Positions 17,043-31,199 of a DNA stretch of 64,000 bases are shown here, piece after piece. The position numbers were made by a program, and so were the translations under genes. The stretch is taken from contig JAPYMA010000593.1 in assembly GCA_035041965.1 (NCBI GenBank), positions 1 to 64,000 of the forward strand. Reading direction: 5' to 3'. The DNA comes from Anisakis pegreffii (Eukaryota > Nematoda > Chromadorea > Rhabditida > Anisakidae). How positions within the stretch are numbered: position 1 is the first letter of the stretch; every line of letters begins with the position of its first letter. The notes under the pieces were generated by a model, which did no database searches, had not been told where the DNA came from, and saw only the letters and a program-made list of their open reading frames with translations.

Positions 17043-20000
17043 ATGTTGGCTTTATATTTGAGGCGACAATGTTGCAACTCGAAGTCACTAGTTCGTTGCA
17101 TATCATCATCATACGACAACCTAACGTCACATATGGGTCTTGAGAATAATTTCAGTAATTCAAGGAAGAGAGCGGTCATTCTCGACAGTCACACTGTTCT
17201 CAGCTATTCGGATCTAGCGAAACGAGTCGCCTCATATGTTTCACTTCTGCATGGCAAATACACATTAATGGTATGCTGACGAAAACACTTTTCAAGAAAC
17301 TACAAAATGATTGTACAATAATTTTCGTTTGAAACTTTTCTGATCATTCATTGCGATCAAATGGAACTGTAATAATGAATTACACATTAGATCGGTTGAA
17401 GAGTGTGGATTTTACCGATCTGGATCAGTTTGTTATGATTGGATCTTGTTTTAAATGCTTAGATTTTTCTTGTTTCATGTTATTTGAAATATTATTATTA
17501 GTTATTTCTTATTTAAGTTCGAAATAAAGTTAATACAATGTGTATAATAATGATAGTTATGATGTTCATTTAACGAATGAATCCCGTTACAGCGGGGTCA
17601 CCGTCTACTGGCGCGTGTTGATAAGACCATTGATAGTTTAGCGCTCTACTTGGCTGTTGTTCGTTTGGGTGCGATTTATATTCCCTTGAATCCAGCTTAT
17701 ACGTCTAAGGAAACCGAGCATTTTGTTAAGGTACTGTTATTCTTTAAATGTTGTTATCGTTATTGTTACAATAGAGACTGTTATTACTGCGTGCGATAGT
17801 GCTCGCATGGAATCGTACATAAATCACTTATTACACAACGGTTGCGATAGCTTCGCCTGTTGTGATCATGGTTTTCTCCAAACTGTCACCCATGTGCACT
17901 TTTTGCCGAGCAACAGTTAGCAGCCAATATCGACAAGCTGCAGTCTTTTATCATTGCGAAATCGCAATGCATTGTTGCCTTTCAGGAACTTGTTGCTCCA
18001 AATAATGGAAACAAAGACCAAAATTTAAGAGCAAAGCCGTTGTTAATAACAGCTGCTTATTCTGTTCCATTCATTGGTAAATTGGGGCACTTCTATGTTT
18101 CAACTACACGCAAAACATCGACGACTAATAATAACTGAAATTTCACAGTACCATGTGCACTGATATGATATAATAGCGAAACAATGCCAGTTGCAGTAAC
18201 GAAAGTAAATAAATGTGACTTTGATGAAATACGAATCAATCAATGCAAAATGATAAAAATTTCGGAACGAAAAGTCGAAATAACATTGTTGAAGACGAAT
18301 TTGCATTGTGCTCAAAATTTGATAATGAATGTTTTAGTTGATTCGCCATGTCTTGGCAGTATTTTGCAATTATTCGAAATCGAGTCTTAAAATCAATATG
18401 AATCAATCAATCAATCATAATCAAATTGAATTCAGTGAATTTTCATCGCATTCTGTTAATCACAATAATATTATTGATGAAAACGATGCAATTTTGCGAT
18501 TTCCCCTGTCGATGTTTGCGCTTAATCCAGGGCCAATCAAGAATATGCCAACTGAATTGCCGAAAAACGTGCTCTGCATATAAGTCGCTTATCACTAGTA
18601 AAAGTGCAGTACGTAAAGATCAGGAAGTAATCTTAAGGGAGCCACTTTCCTTGCCTTGAATCTTTTCTTAACACGGAGTATTTCTAATGTCTAAATGAAC
18701 GAACTCATAACAGCGTTATTGACGAGGCAATTGCATCTGTGATTAAATTGTAATTAGTGCAACTTATAAAGACTCGAGCAGGACTCAACCGATGATCAGA
18801 AAGCGGAATGTTGAGAACAACGAATTATGTTGAATGATTGAAAAGAGAAACTGTTAAGGATTCTGAACCGAGAGTATTCATAACATGCAATAAGGAAGCA
18901 GATGCTAAATTCGCAGAATACGTTCGTCATGTAGTTGATACGTCAACAATCTCAAAAGAAGCGCAAAAAGCAAGACCTGATTACGGTATTGAAAGTGTTC
19001 AACCGAACGACGTGGCATGCATCTGTTACACTTCTGGTACCACCGGTTCGTTGTTGGCCAGTTATTTCGCTTGAGAACAATTTTCTGTTTTTCCAATTAG
19101 CAACATTCATTTTCTCCCAAAATGGCTGAAATTTCATCAGATGTTTTTGTTGAGCGTTGAAACGGAATGAATTTTCAACTTGTGCACAACGAGAGTGATT
19201 GCACTCGAATTTTGTGGAATGGATCGCTCGAAAAGAGTGTTTTGGTTGTTGTTGCAGGATTGCCGAAAGGAGCGATGTTAACACACGGTAATCTAATGTG
19301 GAATGCCGAATCGCTGATAGATGCATGGCGTTTCACATCGTCTGACATTCTGCTTCATTATTTACCGTTTTATCATGTTCATGGAATGTTTATCAGTCTT
19401 AATTGCTCTCTTTTCACACGATCCGCTATTATATTTAGGTTCAGTTATCCGCTTACTGTGTTACCATTGCAAAATATCACATAATAAGTTCAGATTCATG
19501 AACTCAACTAATTTTTTTGTTGTTAGCTCAAAATTTTTTGCCTTTTTTTCCCAGAAAAAGTCCGATGCCATTATTCAAAATGACTTTTGAATGCTCATCT
19601 TACGTGCTGAAAAATATATTTCATTTTGAGTTGATTTATCGTGTTTGAAGTTGAATGTTTTTTTTTCGATTCCAAGTGGAAAAAAGAAATATTTGAATTT
19701 GCTGCTTAATGTAAGCGCTAAAATTTCTGTGCAATGAATCTCATACAGCAAATGATTTTGGCACTTCTTGAATGGATTTTTTCGGAATAATTCTCACTGT
19801 TTTCTTGTTCAGGCCTAAATTTGATGTTGATGACGCACTCAAATGGATTCCAAGTTCTACGGTGATGATGGGTGTACCCACTTATTACAAGTGATTGAAT
19901 TTCATCTTATTTTACCACTGATAATCAGCATCAAAAAATTACTGAGCAGCAAGTGTTTATTGTCGTTCTATGAAAATAATCAGTTGTCAGTGAAACATAA

Positions 20001-22420
20001 ACTGACAAACATCTTAATTGCATTGCGGATGTATGGCCAACAGAAAATACTTTTGAGCAATGCGATAATACATTTTCAGTCGATTAATGCAACGAAGGGA
20101 GTTCGACTCGAAATTAACGCGTAATATGCGATTATTTGTGTGCGGAAGTGCTCCGTTGAGTTTAGCGTTATGGAAGGATTTCCAACAACGAACTGGACAT
20201 GCAATTCTTGAACGATACGGAATGACTGAAGGTTTACATTTAGAGCGATCGGATTAAAATATATTCACTGCATTTTTTCTTGAAATCAATTACTTTATCC
20301 AATCGAAATTGTCGAATTTCATTACATGCTTCATTTGTGGATTTAAGTGAGCCACAGAAATTTCAACATGACCGTGACTTGTTCAAGTGAGTTGATTATT
20401 TTCAACTTTAAAATGAAAGACTCTGATCTTCAGCCGCAGTGATAACTTCAAATGCTTATGAAGAAGAAGAACGCATACCAGGATCAGTTGGAAAAATTTT
20501 ACGCGGTGGAAAGGTAAAATAACGTCACTAAAAATTAAATTTCTAAAAATTTTTTTCTACGGGATGAAATTCGTCATTACATATCTTCGATAATTCGGTA
20601 GCAAAGAATTTCGGACGAAATTCTTCAAGGTCGACTTTTAATCTGTTGAGTCAATCGATAGAACTGCTAATGAACTTCTTCTCAAATTCTTTCCTCTGTT
20701 TTTACGTGTGAAATGAATTGAAGAATTTAGTCTTGTCTTGCTTTTCAATCTAAATATTCATCTGTTTGGATTTGTGAATGATTAGATGGAATGAAGTGTA
20801 TTGAGTTATGTATTGAATGCTCATCTTCTCGTTGCCGTAAGCAGCTCGTTAACGTCGTTTTTTGTTAATTTATAATCCCTTCTTGTTTTCACCGCTCTCG
20901 TCTATCATTGTCCAATATTGACGACTTACTTGTTTATAATGCTTTTTTTTCAACGTCATTCAGTCGTATTTCTTCAACCAAAAACTAAGTTTTTTCCACA
21001 AACTCATTAATTGACAGTTGGCGATTTGTTCACTTTAATGATGGCCCTCTGTGTGTCTGAATTCATTATTTGAACTCCGAAATATGACTTTGATCTTTTT
21101 GCTTTTAGCTAAAGTTATCTATCTTTGTTTCGTGTTTCGCCTCTCTTCCTCAACAATGTTCTCAGCAAAAAAAACAACCGAGAGATCCTCCGAGTGATAA
21201 TTCATCACATAAAAACGTGACCAGGCGTTCATGAGTGCAATTCTCACCGAGTTTTTCTATCAAAAGAAAAGTTGATTTGAATTTTAAGATGCGAATCTCT
21301 GACAGCGGAGTAGTCGAAATAAAAATACCGAGTTTATTCCGCGGATATTGGAACAATCCAGAAAAAACGAAACTTGAATTCACTCCAGATCGTTACTTTA
21401 TTACGGGTGATATCGGTAAAATTGATGATACCGGTTCGTTGAAATTTGTATCGCTTTGCTGTATCTGTCATCTTTTCACCAGAGAGTTCGCTTGTTTCTA
21501 AACGTTTCATTGAAATCATTTGTCAATTGTTCTGTGAGTATTTTAAGATTCGCTGCCCTAATACTCAAGTTTTTTTCAAATACCAAAATTTAAGTTTTTC
21601 AAATCTTATTACTGATGACTTGAATGATAATGGCAAACGTTGAAACAAATGTTTCGGTATCCATTTTTCGATATGGCATTCCGCTTATCACCTCAAAAAT
21701 AGATTAGTTATCTATAGAAGAAGGAGCATTTTTTGCGTTATTGTTTCCATATTTTTTATCTGAATTTCTTTCATGATCAGTGCGACAGTTCGTTTCAGGT
21801 TATTTATGGCTTCTGGGTCGTGACAAAGATGTGATAATCAGTGGCGGTTTGAATGTTTATCCGAAAGAAGTTGAAGACGCAGTTGATTCACTTCATCGCA
21901 TTCAAGAATCAGCTGTTATTGGTTCGTGCTCTTGAACCTCGCAGATTATTCTCTGTTGTTGTCTAGGGACTGTGGTTTTGTGAGGTTATTTTTAAGGAGC
22001 TAAAATCTTATGTCGAGTTTGTGATGTTCTAGAGTGCGTATCAACGCATATCTCGTTTTGTGCACACTTTCTTTGGTTGTTGGGAATAAATTAAACGAAT
22101 AGATAGGACATACGCATAAATTATCCGAACCTTTGGAGAAAAATTCAATTTAATTGTAACTTTTTGGAGTTGTCTGCTTTGTGTTTTCAGGAGTACCACA
22201 TGACGATCTTGGTGAGGCTGTCGTTGCAGTTTGTGTTTTAGCAGATAAGAAAGCTGATGCAGAGCAATTAAAAGCCCAAATGGCCGAGGAGTTAAGCGTG
22301 AAGTTGGCCAACTACAAAAGGCCGAAAGAAGTGATATTCGTTGATTCATTACCGCGAAATTCGATGGGTAAAGTGCAAAAGAATTTACTGAGGGAGCAAT
22401 ACAAGCAGTTGTTTCAGTAG
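17043..22420 (+). CDS. Acyl-CoA synthetase, MatB/ACSF3-type (probable mitochondrial malonyl-CoA synthetase)
   Basis: ATP-dependent activation of a carboxylic acid to its CoA thioester. Exons: 17043-17270, 17593-17730, 18859-19045, 19258-19438, 19813-19890, 20080-20231, 20434-20513, 21289-21433, 21799-21921, 22191-22420; every junction is in phase, giving 513 aa. Motifs: YTSGTTGLPKG P-loop (179-189), HYLPFYHVHG, RYGMTE (316-321), YFITGD with Asp389, GRDKDVIISGG hinge (403-413), and PRNSMGKVQK with the adenylation lysine K498. The N-terminus (LRRQCCNSKSLVRC) is basic and amphipathic, like a mitochondrial presequence. The length and the C-terminus, VQKNLLREQYKQLF, resemble bacterial MatB and its eukaryotic relatives, which make malonyl-CoA for mitochondrial fatty-acid synthesis. 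Family is near certain; the malonate substrate is inferred. The start follows an aatttcag acceptor directly. Confidence 0.9.
17917..18076 (+). other. Orphan exon-like open block in synthetase intron 2
   Basis: Between a gcaacag acceptor and a gtaaat donor there is an open frame with coding-like codons (begins LAANIDKLQSFIIAKSQ). In the same frame it extends upstream to include CALFAEQQ. The mainstream transcript skips it: exon 2 (ending HFVK) joins in phase to 18859 (DSEPRVFITC). If this block were spliced to the 18859 exon the frame would break, since 160 nt is not a multiple of 3. It could be a decayed alternative exon, an exon of an isoform with another acceptor, or chance. Confidence 0.3.
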
Positions 22421-22981
22421 CAAACGAGTTGAATGAATCCGGTGTCGAGACACAATGAATTTGTTTATTTGCATCGATTCTTAGCGATTAGCACGTCACT
22501 ATAGTGAAGCACAACTGTCCATTGCGAGAAAGGCAAAAAGTTGAATTAAGCATTGCAAATTTTGGTACCATGAACTAATAATGACTATTTCACAAATCAT
22601 TCTTCGTTCAAAAAAGACTCGTAGTTTTTAGCATTGTGAATTGCAGAAGTAAAGATTCGACTGCTTTTGTTCATGTTGTTAGTGTTTTAATTTTTTTTCA
22701 ACAAAATGTACATTAAACGTTTACTGTGTTCTTCATCGTTTCATTGGATACATTCTGCAATCGTTAGTGAAAAAGGCGATGATTTTATGCGATGATTGCT
22801 TCAGATAGTTTTATGAAAATGAACAAAAGATTACCGTATTGGATAATACGCAATGATTTTATTCCACTGATGATAATGCTCGATGGTGTGACTTTGTAGA
22901 TGTATTCAATGATGTATGTGGAAATTATTTTGATACTTTCATCGTTCATTCTGTAAAATTGATAGTGTTTATGTTGACTGA

Positions 22982-22987
22982 AATAAA
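22982..22987 (+). terminator. Candidate polyadenylation signal of the synthetase gene
   Basis: AATAAA about 560 bp after the stop codon. A second AATAAA is at 23851-23856. Either could end the transcript. Confidence 0.4.
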
Positions 22988-24798
22988 GTCGTATCGAACG
23001 AATCAGTATGCTTCATCTATTTGTTTTTTATTTATGAACACATTTCGACATTTTCCTCCAGTCAATTGAAATTGGATATTTGATCAGAATTATTGAAATA
23101 CTTCGTTCAAACGCGATCAGAATTGAAGTGGCGAGTTCGTTTAGAGCAGTGTCTGCCATCGCTATGGTAACTTTTCACGGAAATGAAGAGTATGCAAAGA
23201 AATCTGCTTCTTGAATTCACTGATATCTGCCTGACTGCCGCAGGACTCATTGTATAAATTCTCCATGCCATCTGTCTACGAGGATAGACTGCAATGAAAC
23301 GAAATTGCAGCGGAATAAACCTCATATTATAATGAAACGAAATCGCCATTTCATCGGCAAATACTCGTAACTGAAGTATCGCTATGGATCAAGACCGCAT
23401 TCGACAGACGAACGCTGAAGAAACGTTAGATGTTCGCGGTGTATATCAGTTTGATTCGAGCAATAAACAAATATCATCATAATCTTTACAGTGGTGGGTC
23501 AGTTAAGTTGAATCGTTAATGAAGATGACCACAAATAATAAGCACACCTTAAGTGTATCTGTGTATTTGCCAGAGAAACGGTGAACTGCTGACAGCGTTC
23601 AAACAACTTTTGCCTTGACCCGATCGACCCAGCTCATCGTCATCCACTGATCTGATCTTGTCACCGTTCACTTTATTCACCTCATCCCTTCTACATCGTT
23701 CCCACCCCTTCCTCCTTTACCGCATCCATCCATTCATACCTCTGAAGCAATCTCCAATCGCCTCCTCATTCACACCCAATACAACCTCTTTTGCCTTTCG
23801 AAACGACCATTTCTCATTATTGTAAAATGTTATTGTTGACATACATACTCAATAAAAGTGTTTCGATTACTTTATGCATTCGACTGTTACTGCCATATTA
23901 TATTCCATTGCTGTTTAATTGCATCGTGTTTTGTTTCATGTCTTATCGTTAATGAGTTCATGAAATACACTCCTACTGATTTTATTTAATTTTAATCATT
24001 ATAACTATACCGTACGCTACATCTGAATTAGATAGAAGAGTTTGTATTTTGATGCATGTTCACATGCAATAGTAATGTGACGTCGTAACGTTCTGGAAGA
24101 TGTGTTAGTTGGTTTTACCATTGTCGTATAATAACTCTTTTGCGTAGTTTGTCTTAATTTACTGACTAACAAACTGTAAGTGAGTCAATTTATGGTCTAA
24201 TTGTTTCATGAATACATGTTGAAAATGATTCTCAACCACTAAATTTTACCAGCCACATTTTGTTTCTTTTACGTTCACTGAATTATTCACTTTCAGCTTT
24301 ATTTTCTCATTTGCACTTGGTCAGTCGGAATTCGCCGAATGCTTTCGTAATCGCATCTCCAGACATTCACCCTTCTGTTCATAACTGAATGCATTCCGTA
24401 TGCTCACGAGCGTATACGCGCATTCTTGGAGCTTTTTTGTTTATGCCTTTTTTGTGCAGTTGTACACTACACTGGGCATTTCTGTTGGACTTTCCGACAG
24501 TGAACTTCAGGAGCAATCCGCTTTGAGAAACGTCATCGAAGTATTTTGTCCAATCCGATTTTACACTTATTTTTTGGCATTTTAATACGAGTTTAGCTTT
24601 TGCTTAAAAATGATATCTGCTGCCCATTACACATATATGTCGCACAGTCGAAATCCCGCTGCTCAAATGATGTGAAGTCGCATTTAACAGGCGACTATTT
24701 AACGCAAGACCAAAAATGATAACATTATTTCTTAGTTTTTTTTCTTAGTCATGATTTCGTACGCTTGAGATGGATACACGAAATTCACTGATGCGTTA

Positions 24799-24833
24799 AG
24801 AACTTCATCAACAGCTTGATGAAGTTGTTCTTT
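24799..24833. repeat. Small hairpin
   Basis: aagaacttcatcaa and ttgatgaagttgttctt flank a cagc loop. The inner 11 bp pair perfectly, and a three-base bulge separates the outer pairs. Confidence 0.6.
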
Positions 24834-27800
24834 GAATGCAATTCAAGTTTTCACTACCGATAGTCGTATAGATTACATGCGTACGTTCAGACGATTTACT
24901 GGTGCTTGATAAAATGTAGAGAATGATCAGTGTATGATTGCAGAATGCATTTGGTGAATTGAATTGAGTTGTCTTTCTTATGTTCCTGCTGCAATCAGCT
25001 GGGGAGCACGAAGAGAGAGCTTCTGAAATTAATCCAAGAGAATGATGATACAATTTATTACCAATTAGTTGGCTTGCAGCAGTACAATAACAGGTGATCA
25101 AATAATACGTAAGAAAGAGTTCCTTAAATTTTCAATGTATTGTTTGTGTATGAACAATGAATGAAAAGTGTGAAATCGACCTCATTAACTGAAGCCAATC
25201 TGATCTGTTCTCATTGTCATATTTTTCCTGAAAGTGAACATTCACCGATGAAGAAGTGCAGATACAACTTCATCATCGTCTAGAACAATTGCATCCCTAT
25301 TAGTGACCCGTTCATATCGGCAGTTTCGAACGAGATCTACCGCGGGAGTGATGAAAATTCAACCAAGATTATGGACGTGATCGTATAGTAAATTTCGTTT
25401 CATTCACCAAGCGCATCCAACAATCTTGCACAAAAATTCATCTTAACGTTCTTCTCTACAGAAATGCACATCATCAGTCTCATGAAGAATGCAGCTCAAC
25501 TGAGTGCGTGTGCATAACGCTAGGCAATGTGCTGAACTCGTCGCTCGTCGCATCAAGGAATTTCACATTCACTCAATTCATCTTCAACAAAACGATGTTC
25601 TTGCGCAAATGAAAGTTAATTGAGTGTGTTGTCGAACGTAAAAGAAACGTTTCTAATAGAACGATCGTCTGTACAAACACATATTCTATTATTATTATTA
25701 TTCGTATGGTTGGAACATGAAAAAGAGCAGAAAATATGCGTATGTCGGCCACACCCTTTCATGAAATCTTATAGCAATGGAATATTCAACATCTAAACCA
25801 ATAGTTGTATGTAATAATATGAATGTACGTACCTATTAAGAATACTGATCAAAAACAGGTTGTTGATAGGTGTCTCATTGATGTGTTGCTTGCTTGATTG
25901 GTGATGTTCGTCGATTCGATTCGACAGCAAAACGGCGCGTTCTTCAATTCATTACTTTACTACCATCTTAGTGCAACACAACACAAACTCGGTTAATCAC
26001 TCAACGTTTACAACTCATATTCAATGCGCTCATTTCGAACATCCAGCCATCATCTTCCGTCAACGTTCACTGTTTTCATATCGTTCAGTTCTTGTGTTAA
26101 GATTTCAACCACTACACGCAAAAGTTTCGTGATTATTCAGGACAATAAAATTTTGAGTTCATTGATTGCGTTACTTTAAGTCTGTTATTTTTTTGCCTCT
26201 TTCTATTTTTCCAAAAATTCGATGAATAAAAGTCATCACGAAAATGGAACCCAAAATTTAGTAATGAGAACCGTTTTTTTTTATAATTTTGCATTGACTG
26301 ACTGTCTTCACACCAGATTTGGGACGCAGAGTAGATTTTATCATCCATCTGTTTTCTACCGTCGCATGTGACTGAACAGTCATAGATGTTTGAGAGAAGT
26401 CATTAAAACTGAACTATCAAGGGGGTAGTTTTGGATGTCTTATTGAATCACCGTGATTTTGTGTGTTTGCTCAGGAAATTCCATCTGAGGAAGCATCCGC
26501 AAGATATCAGCCGCAAAAGTGAAGAATGCATGGAAAATATCTCTTCATTTTGTGTACAGAAGCATCGATGTCTGTCAGAGGCAGTTCTGAATCAATCGCT
26601 TTGATCATAACTGAATAAGTGAACTGGTCGTGGTGAGGAACGTTAAGAAAACGGTTCTCAATAGGACATTTCATGGTTGTGCCATTCGCGGAGTGAACTT
26701 TTGACACTGTAATAAGTTGTTACGGTTGCATCGATCTGAAACGCTTCTATCTTTGTTTCGCGCATACGAACATCAAGTACAAATGCTCCTCAGTTACTGT
26801 TTATTTCATGTAATTTCACTGTTTTTATCCCACAAATCTCATGCTAATATTCACTGTTTGCTAACAAATTCATTCCTTCACGACGATAACAATGCTCAAT
26901 TACTGTAGCATTGTAGGCTTGCATTCCTCTGTCGAACCTGCGTAATTGTTGAAAAATTGCGCATCTTATTGCTGACAAGTACTTTGTCGATAGTTTTGGT
27001 TGTTAACGGATGCGATCTCATCAACTCCTTGTTATCAATCGACATGAATATCTGATAATTAGAATCTATAAAATTGCTTGTTCGTAAAGCCGAGCATTTG
27101 AAACGATCACAGCGCGATTCGTTGAGCACTTTAGCGCACAAAAAAACAAGCCACTCATACATAAAATCTAATCGAATTAATCAACATACCCGATTTGCTC
27201 AGTAATAGTGGACTTGAACGAATGATCTCAAATTCTTTCGTTTGTTTTCTGTGCATCAGAGCGGAAAAAAAAGCGAATTTTCTGATCAAACATCTTAATG
27301 CATATTCATTTTCCTGTTATTCGTATGTTAGAAAAAATTAGCGTACGCCCTGTTTTGCTCTTCTTCGCATTGGTAAACGGAAGGCAAAAGCGTTCACACA
27401 AAGATTTTTTAGTGCATGAGAAAGTTATTAACGAATCAGCAATATGAATATTATAATACGAATCAAATCATGCACATTGACATCATTTAAAGTAGTACTA
27501 ATGCTTCTTTACTACTATTGTATCGGTTTACTTTAGTTCATGTCGAAACTGACAAAATGATCTTACAATATTTATCTTTAACAATTCTAGCGATACGCAG
27601 CACGAAATGAATTGCATTTTCGTCAACTCCTATGGAATGTCGCCATTTTTATGCGTGTATTTCGCCTAGAAATGAAAGAATTTTTATGAACTACAGTGGA
27701 ATTGCAGACGAATAATTTTTGAGCGTGCCTTCTGTACTTAACGCAAAACAAGTTAGCGGAAATTTTCATTCGAACTTTTCTGATGGAGACACATTCTTAC

Positions 27801-30381
27801 TTCAGAGAGATAATTAAATTATAATTGTTTCGTATCTGGATTGAAATTAATCATGAGTTTGTTTCAACTGATTATTCACCAACGCTTATGGTGGTTCGTT
27901 TGATTGTCGCCTCAATGTGTGTGTGTGTGATGAATGGAACCAACGAACTTCTGAGCCACCGTATTTCTCATCAAACATTATACCAGCCGTATGAGTCTAC
28001 TTTCTCACCGTCTATCATCTATTCTGTTATAACAGGTTGGATCAGTTCGAAATAATGATGGAGCTGGTAAATCCAACGAAATCAGTCGGAATGCAAATCT
28101 CGGAATCCTAAAATGTGACTTTGGTCAGATTCCGGTCGAAGAATGTTGAAATTCAGTCGCGGTATGGAATGTTGAAAAGTTGATTCGATCGGATTCCGAC
28201 CGAACTGACATTTCGTTCGTATGCCATTGCCGGCTCAAAGCCATGAAGCGTCGAATGGACGGACCAACGAAAAGTTACGGTGCAGATGTGGTATAATTCA
28301 ATATTGGATCGAAGATGGAATCAAACTCGGAGATCTTCGAGAGTAGAAACTGGGTTGGAGACTCTGAAAACCTCGTGTGGTTGTTTGGGATCCCCAATCC
28401 GAGCCGTAGTATAAAATTATTATATTCGGCAATTTTTCAATTATAATGGAACACAAAACTAAGTGATCTTGAACGAAGCGATGTAGGTCAGGAAATTTCT
28501 TTTCAAGCGAACTCTGAAGCGCGTAGAATGGAGCAAAACTGATGAATGGAACATTAAAACAGTGATTGGAACAGTGAAATGAAACGATTCTGGCGATGTT
28601 CAATAAAGATTTATCATCGCTCTCAATCCATCACCACGTTGCACAACTTTTCTCACATCAGATGCCACACATACAACTCAACGAGTAAACACCATAGATA
28701 ATCGTAGCAGTTTCTTTATATTGCATTAAAATTATCGATTTGTTGGTTCAAAGACTTCATCATGAGGCATCACTTTTCGAAAGTTTAACTGACGTTTTGG
28801 AGGATGTGAGTCCTTCAGTTAAGACATATTCCCGGGCCTGTATCCGCAGAAATTCAATTTTTATTGTTTTCGCAAATGCGCAAAAAGTGCGTCTGCATAA
28901 AAATTAGACGACGTTGAAACATTTTTAAAACACGTAAAACGCACGGTAGCAAATGACGTCAAAATGTTGAAAAAAAGAAAGATGGATACGATCAGTTAAA
29001 GCCGAGTGTTGATTTTGTTCAGTGATATCATCAAATTGCCTCAACTAATTTACCGTGCGAATTTATGTGATTTACGAAAGGCATCCGACATTGATCAATT
29101 ACAAGAAGAAAAGCGACTTGCTGGATTTGTCCTCATTTCACAATATTGCATTCAATTGATACATTTTTCCTGCACCGCTTCTAATTTTCTTATGGAGCGG
29201 TCAGTCTTTGCGATGTTTTTATTGTTCAGTTGTAATGAGTTTGAATTAAGCATTCAAGAAATTGCTTTTTTCATCCGAATGTTTTGAATTTCAGTCTATT
29301 TTCGAATTTTCATTCGTTTACTTTCCTAATCAAGTATTGTCAAGTAACCCGAAAAGATCGATATTTAAACTCATTTTGCTCTGAAATTTCTTGCATCACC
29401 TCTCGTGAAACAACCGTTTGAATCACAGTTCCACAGTTCAATCGGGTGGTCCATACGAGACCAAAACATCTAATTCTCTCAACCAATGATGAGGACTGTT
29501 AAGCGTTGCATAGCGAATGGGCCTGAGATGCCCGGTACGAACTTTCAATTTTTCATAACTTCATGAATACTAACCTACAGACTTGAGATTTTTGACGTTG
29601 TTCATTTTTCTGCCCTTAACTAAAAGAAGGTGAATTATTCTCCTTTTCGGATCACGTATGCGACTTACAATTAGAGGAATTTACAGCATTGGAACTTGTA
29701 GCTGGACCTCTCAGGCCCTGCTACAAGTGTGGCATTATTACGGCGTTTTTGAGCGTATAAAGCGATAGTAATTGTTGCTTTTTAGGATCAGTGGCATGTT
29801 TTAATCTTTATAACGACAAAGAGCAGTATCAAAATGTGTTAATCAGGTGACTAGTGCGGCCTGAGCTGTAACAGTATATTTTCATTATCATAATTCATAT
29901 GGAACAGCCAGTTGAGTTCGAAACGAGAAAAGAATCAAAAGAAAAAAATCTGAGTACCCTAAAATAGTAAAGCAGCACAATGCCTGAGGAAAATTTCATG
30001 TTTCAAGGTATTATTGTCGTAGGAACTGTAAAAAATGAATTTGCTTTTTCAACTCATTCGTGACTGGAATATAATAACGAGAAAAGAGAAGGCAACCAAA
30101 AACGAAACAGAAACAACATTTTAAATATAATTGAAAAATTCATTAAAAATTTTGATAGCGAAATTTCAAACAACACACCGTTTGAATATTCACCGCGAGT
30201 TATGATGAAAAAAGTAAGCATTTTTGACATACCATGAGACTGTGTTCATTCCAAACATTCTTTTGGCAATGAAAACATTCTACTTCCTATTTCGTATTTC
30301 ACTTTCCAAGTGCGTCATTGCTTATCAGCATCTTTTTCGTTTTATATTCACAGATGAAGTCACCAAGTAGGCTTTAATCAG

Positions 30382-31177
30382 TCAATTGTTTCTATACCTA
30401 TTCACCTCAAACTGATAAACTTTACAATGCATTATTTTAAGAAAGTGAATCAGCATACGAAAGTCATAATTTGTAAGCGATTTCTCGGGAAAGGTTTGTT
30501 GGAAACGGGTGATCGTCACTTGCATTCCACAGCTGCGAGAGCGATCTTCGTTCGACTTACAAACACCAGTTTGCATGCGAGTTGCAATGAAATTCACGGT
30601 TTCAAGAGCATTCGTTGCTGTCCATTCTCCCTTCAGCATTTCATAACCTTCTCTATTGGTTCACTTTGAAATTAATTCCAAAATAGTAAAAAGCCGATTC
30701 AGTGGTTTCAGGATTGTGAATTGCAAAACTTGTCCGGTCAGTTTGTCCTTAAACACCATATGTGTTCGTCTTGCACCACGAATGAATCCATGCTTTGCGC
30801 AAACCACGTTTCCACATCATTTTTGGATTCTCTAGTGTATGGAACATCTTGAACTACATTTTCAACTAGCTCATAACCATTGTGTTTTTCCAAATCAGAT
30901 AGAATTTCATTCAGTTCATCGTCATCTCTGATCAAACATAATCGTCACCTTCATCAGTATTGCCTTCGTCACTGTCTTCGAATAAACGTTCAGTAATTTC
31001 ATGAACTGAGGACATTTCAGCAGATATAAAACTACGCAATGACCACAAAACAAAAGTCGCACAGCAAGATCCAAACCTCATGCAGATTCTAAGAGTAATT
31101 GATCGCGAAACTTTCAAGCTGGTTCGCCTTGCGATGAATGGGCATCCGGAATTTTGATATGGGAACGATGCTTTCAT
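30382..31177 (-). pseudogene. Unrecognised coding-like stretch, several frames, probably decayed
   Basis: On the minus strand an acidic frame ends near 30932 (EDSDEGNTDEGDDYV). It is followed after a frame change by EILSDLEKHNGYELVENV and ESKNDVETWFAQSMDSFV. A further change gives GARRTHMVFKDKLTGQVLQF, and then an 85-codon frame (30382-30639) opens with LKGEWTATNALETVNF. The composition looks like protein, but no splice signals explain the frame changes. I do not recognise the family. A dead gene or transposon-derived protein is likelier than an active one. Confidence 0.3.
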
Positions 31178-31199
31178 CTAATTTCTTTCCTAGCGACGC

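Larger units (their letters stand above)
22421..30381. other. Gene-poor spacer, first part
   Basis: 3'-UTR of the synthetase and then AT-rich DNA with no recognisable exon. Contents seen: a pyrimidine-rich block near 23600-23800, a hairpin at 24799-24833, a patch near 28100-28230 with repeated gaatgttgaaa and gattccg(g/a)(t/c)cgaa words, and a short inverted repeat cttgtagc/gctacaag near 29695-29728. Open frames here are short and lack motifs. Confidence 0.4.

Noticed and set aside
17723..17920. Open frame (65 codons) beginning in synthetase intron 2
   Set aside because: It reads through the exon-2 donor in a different frame, contains no adenylation motif and ends in TAG just before the exon-like block.
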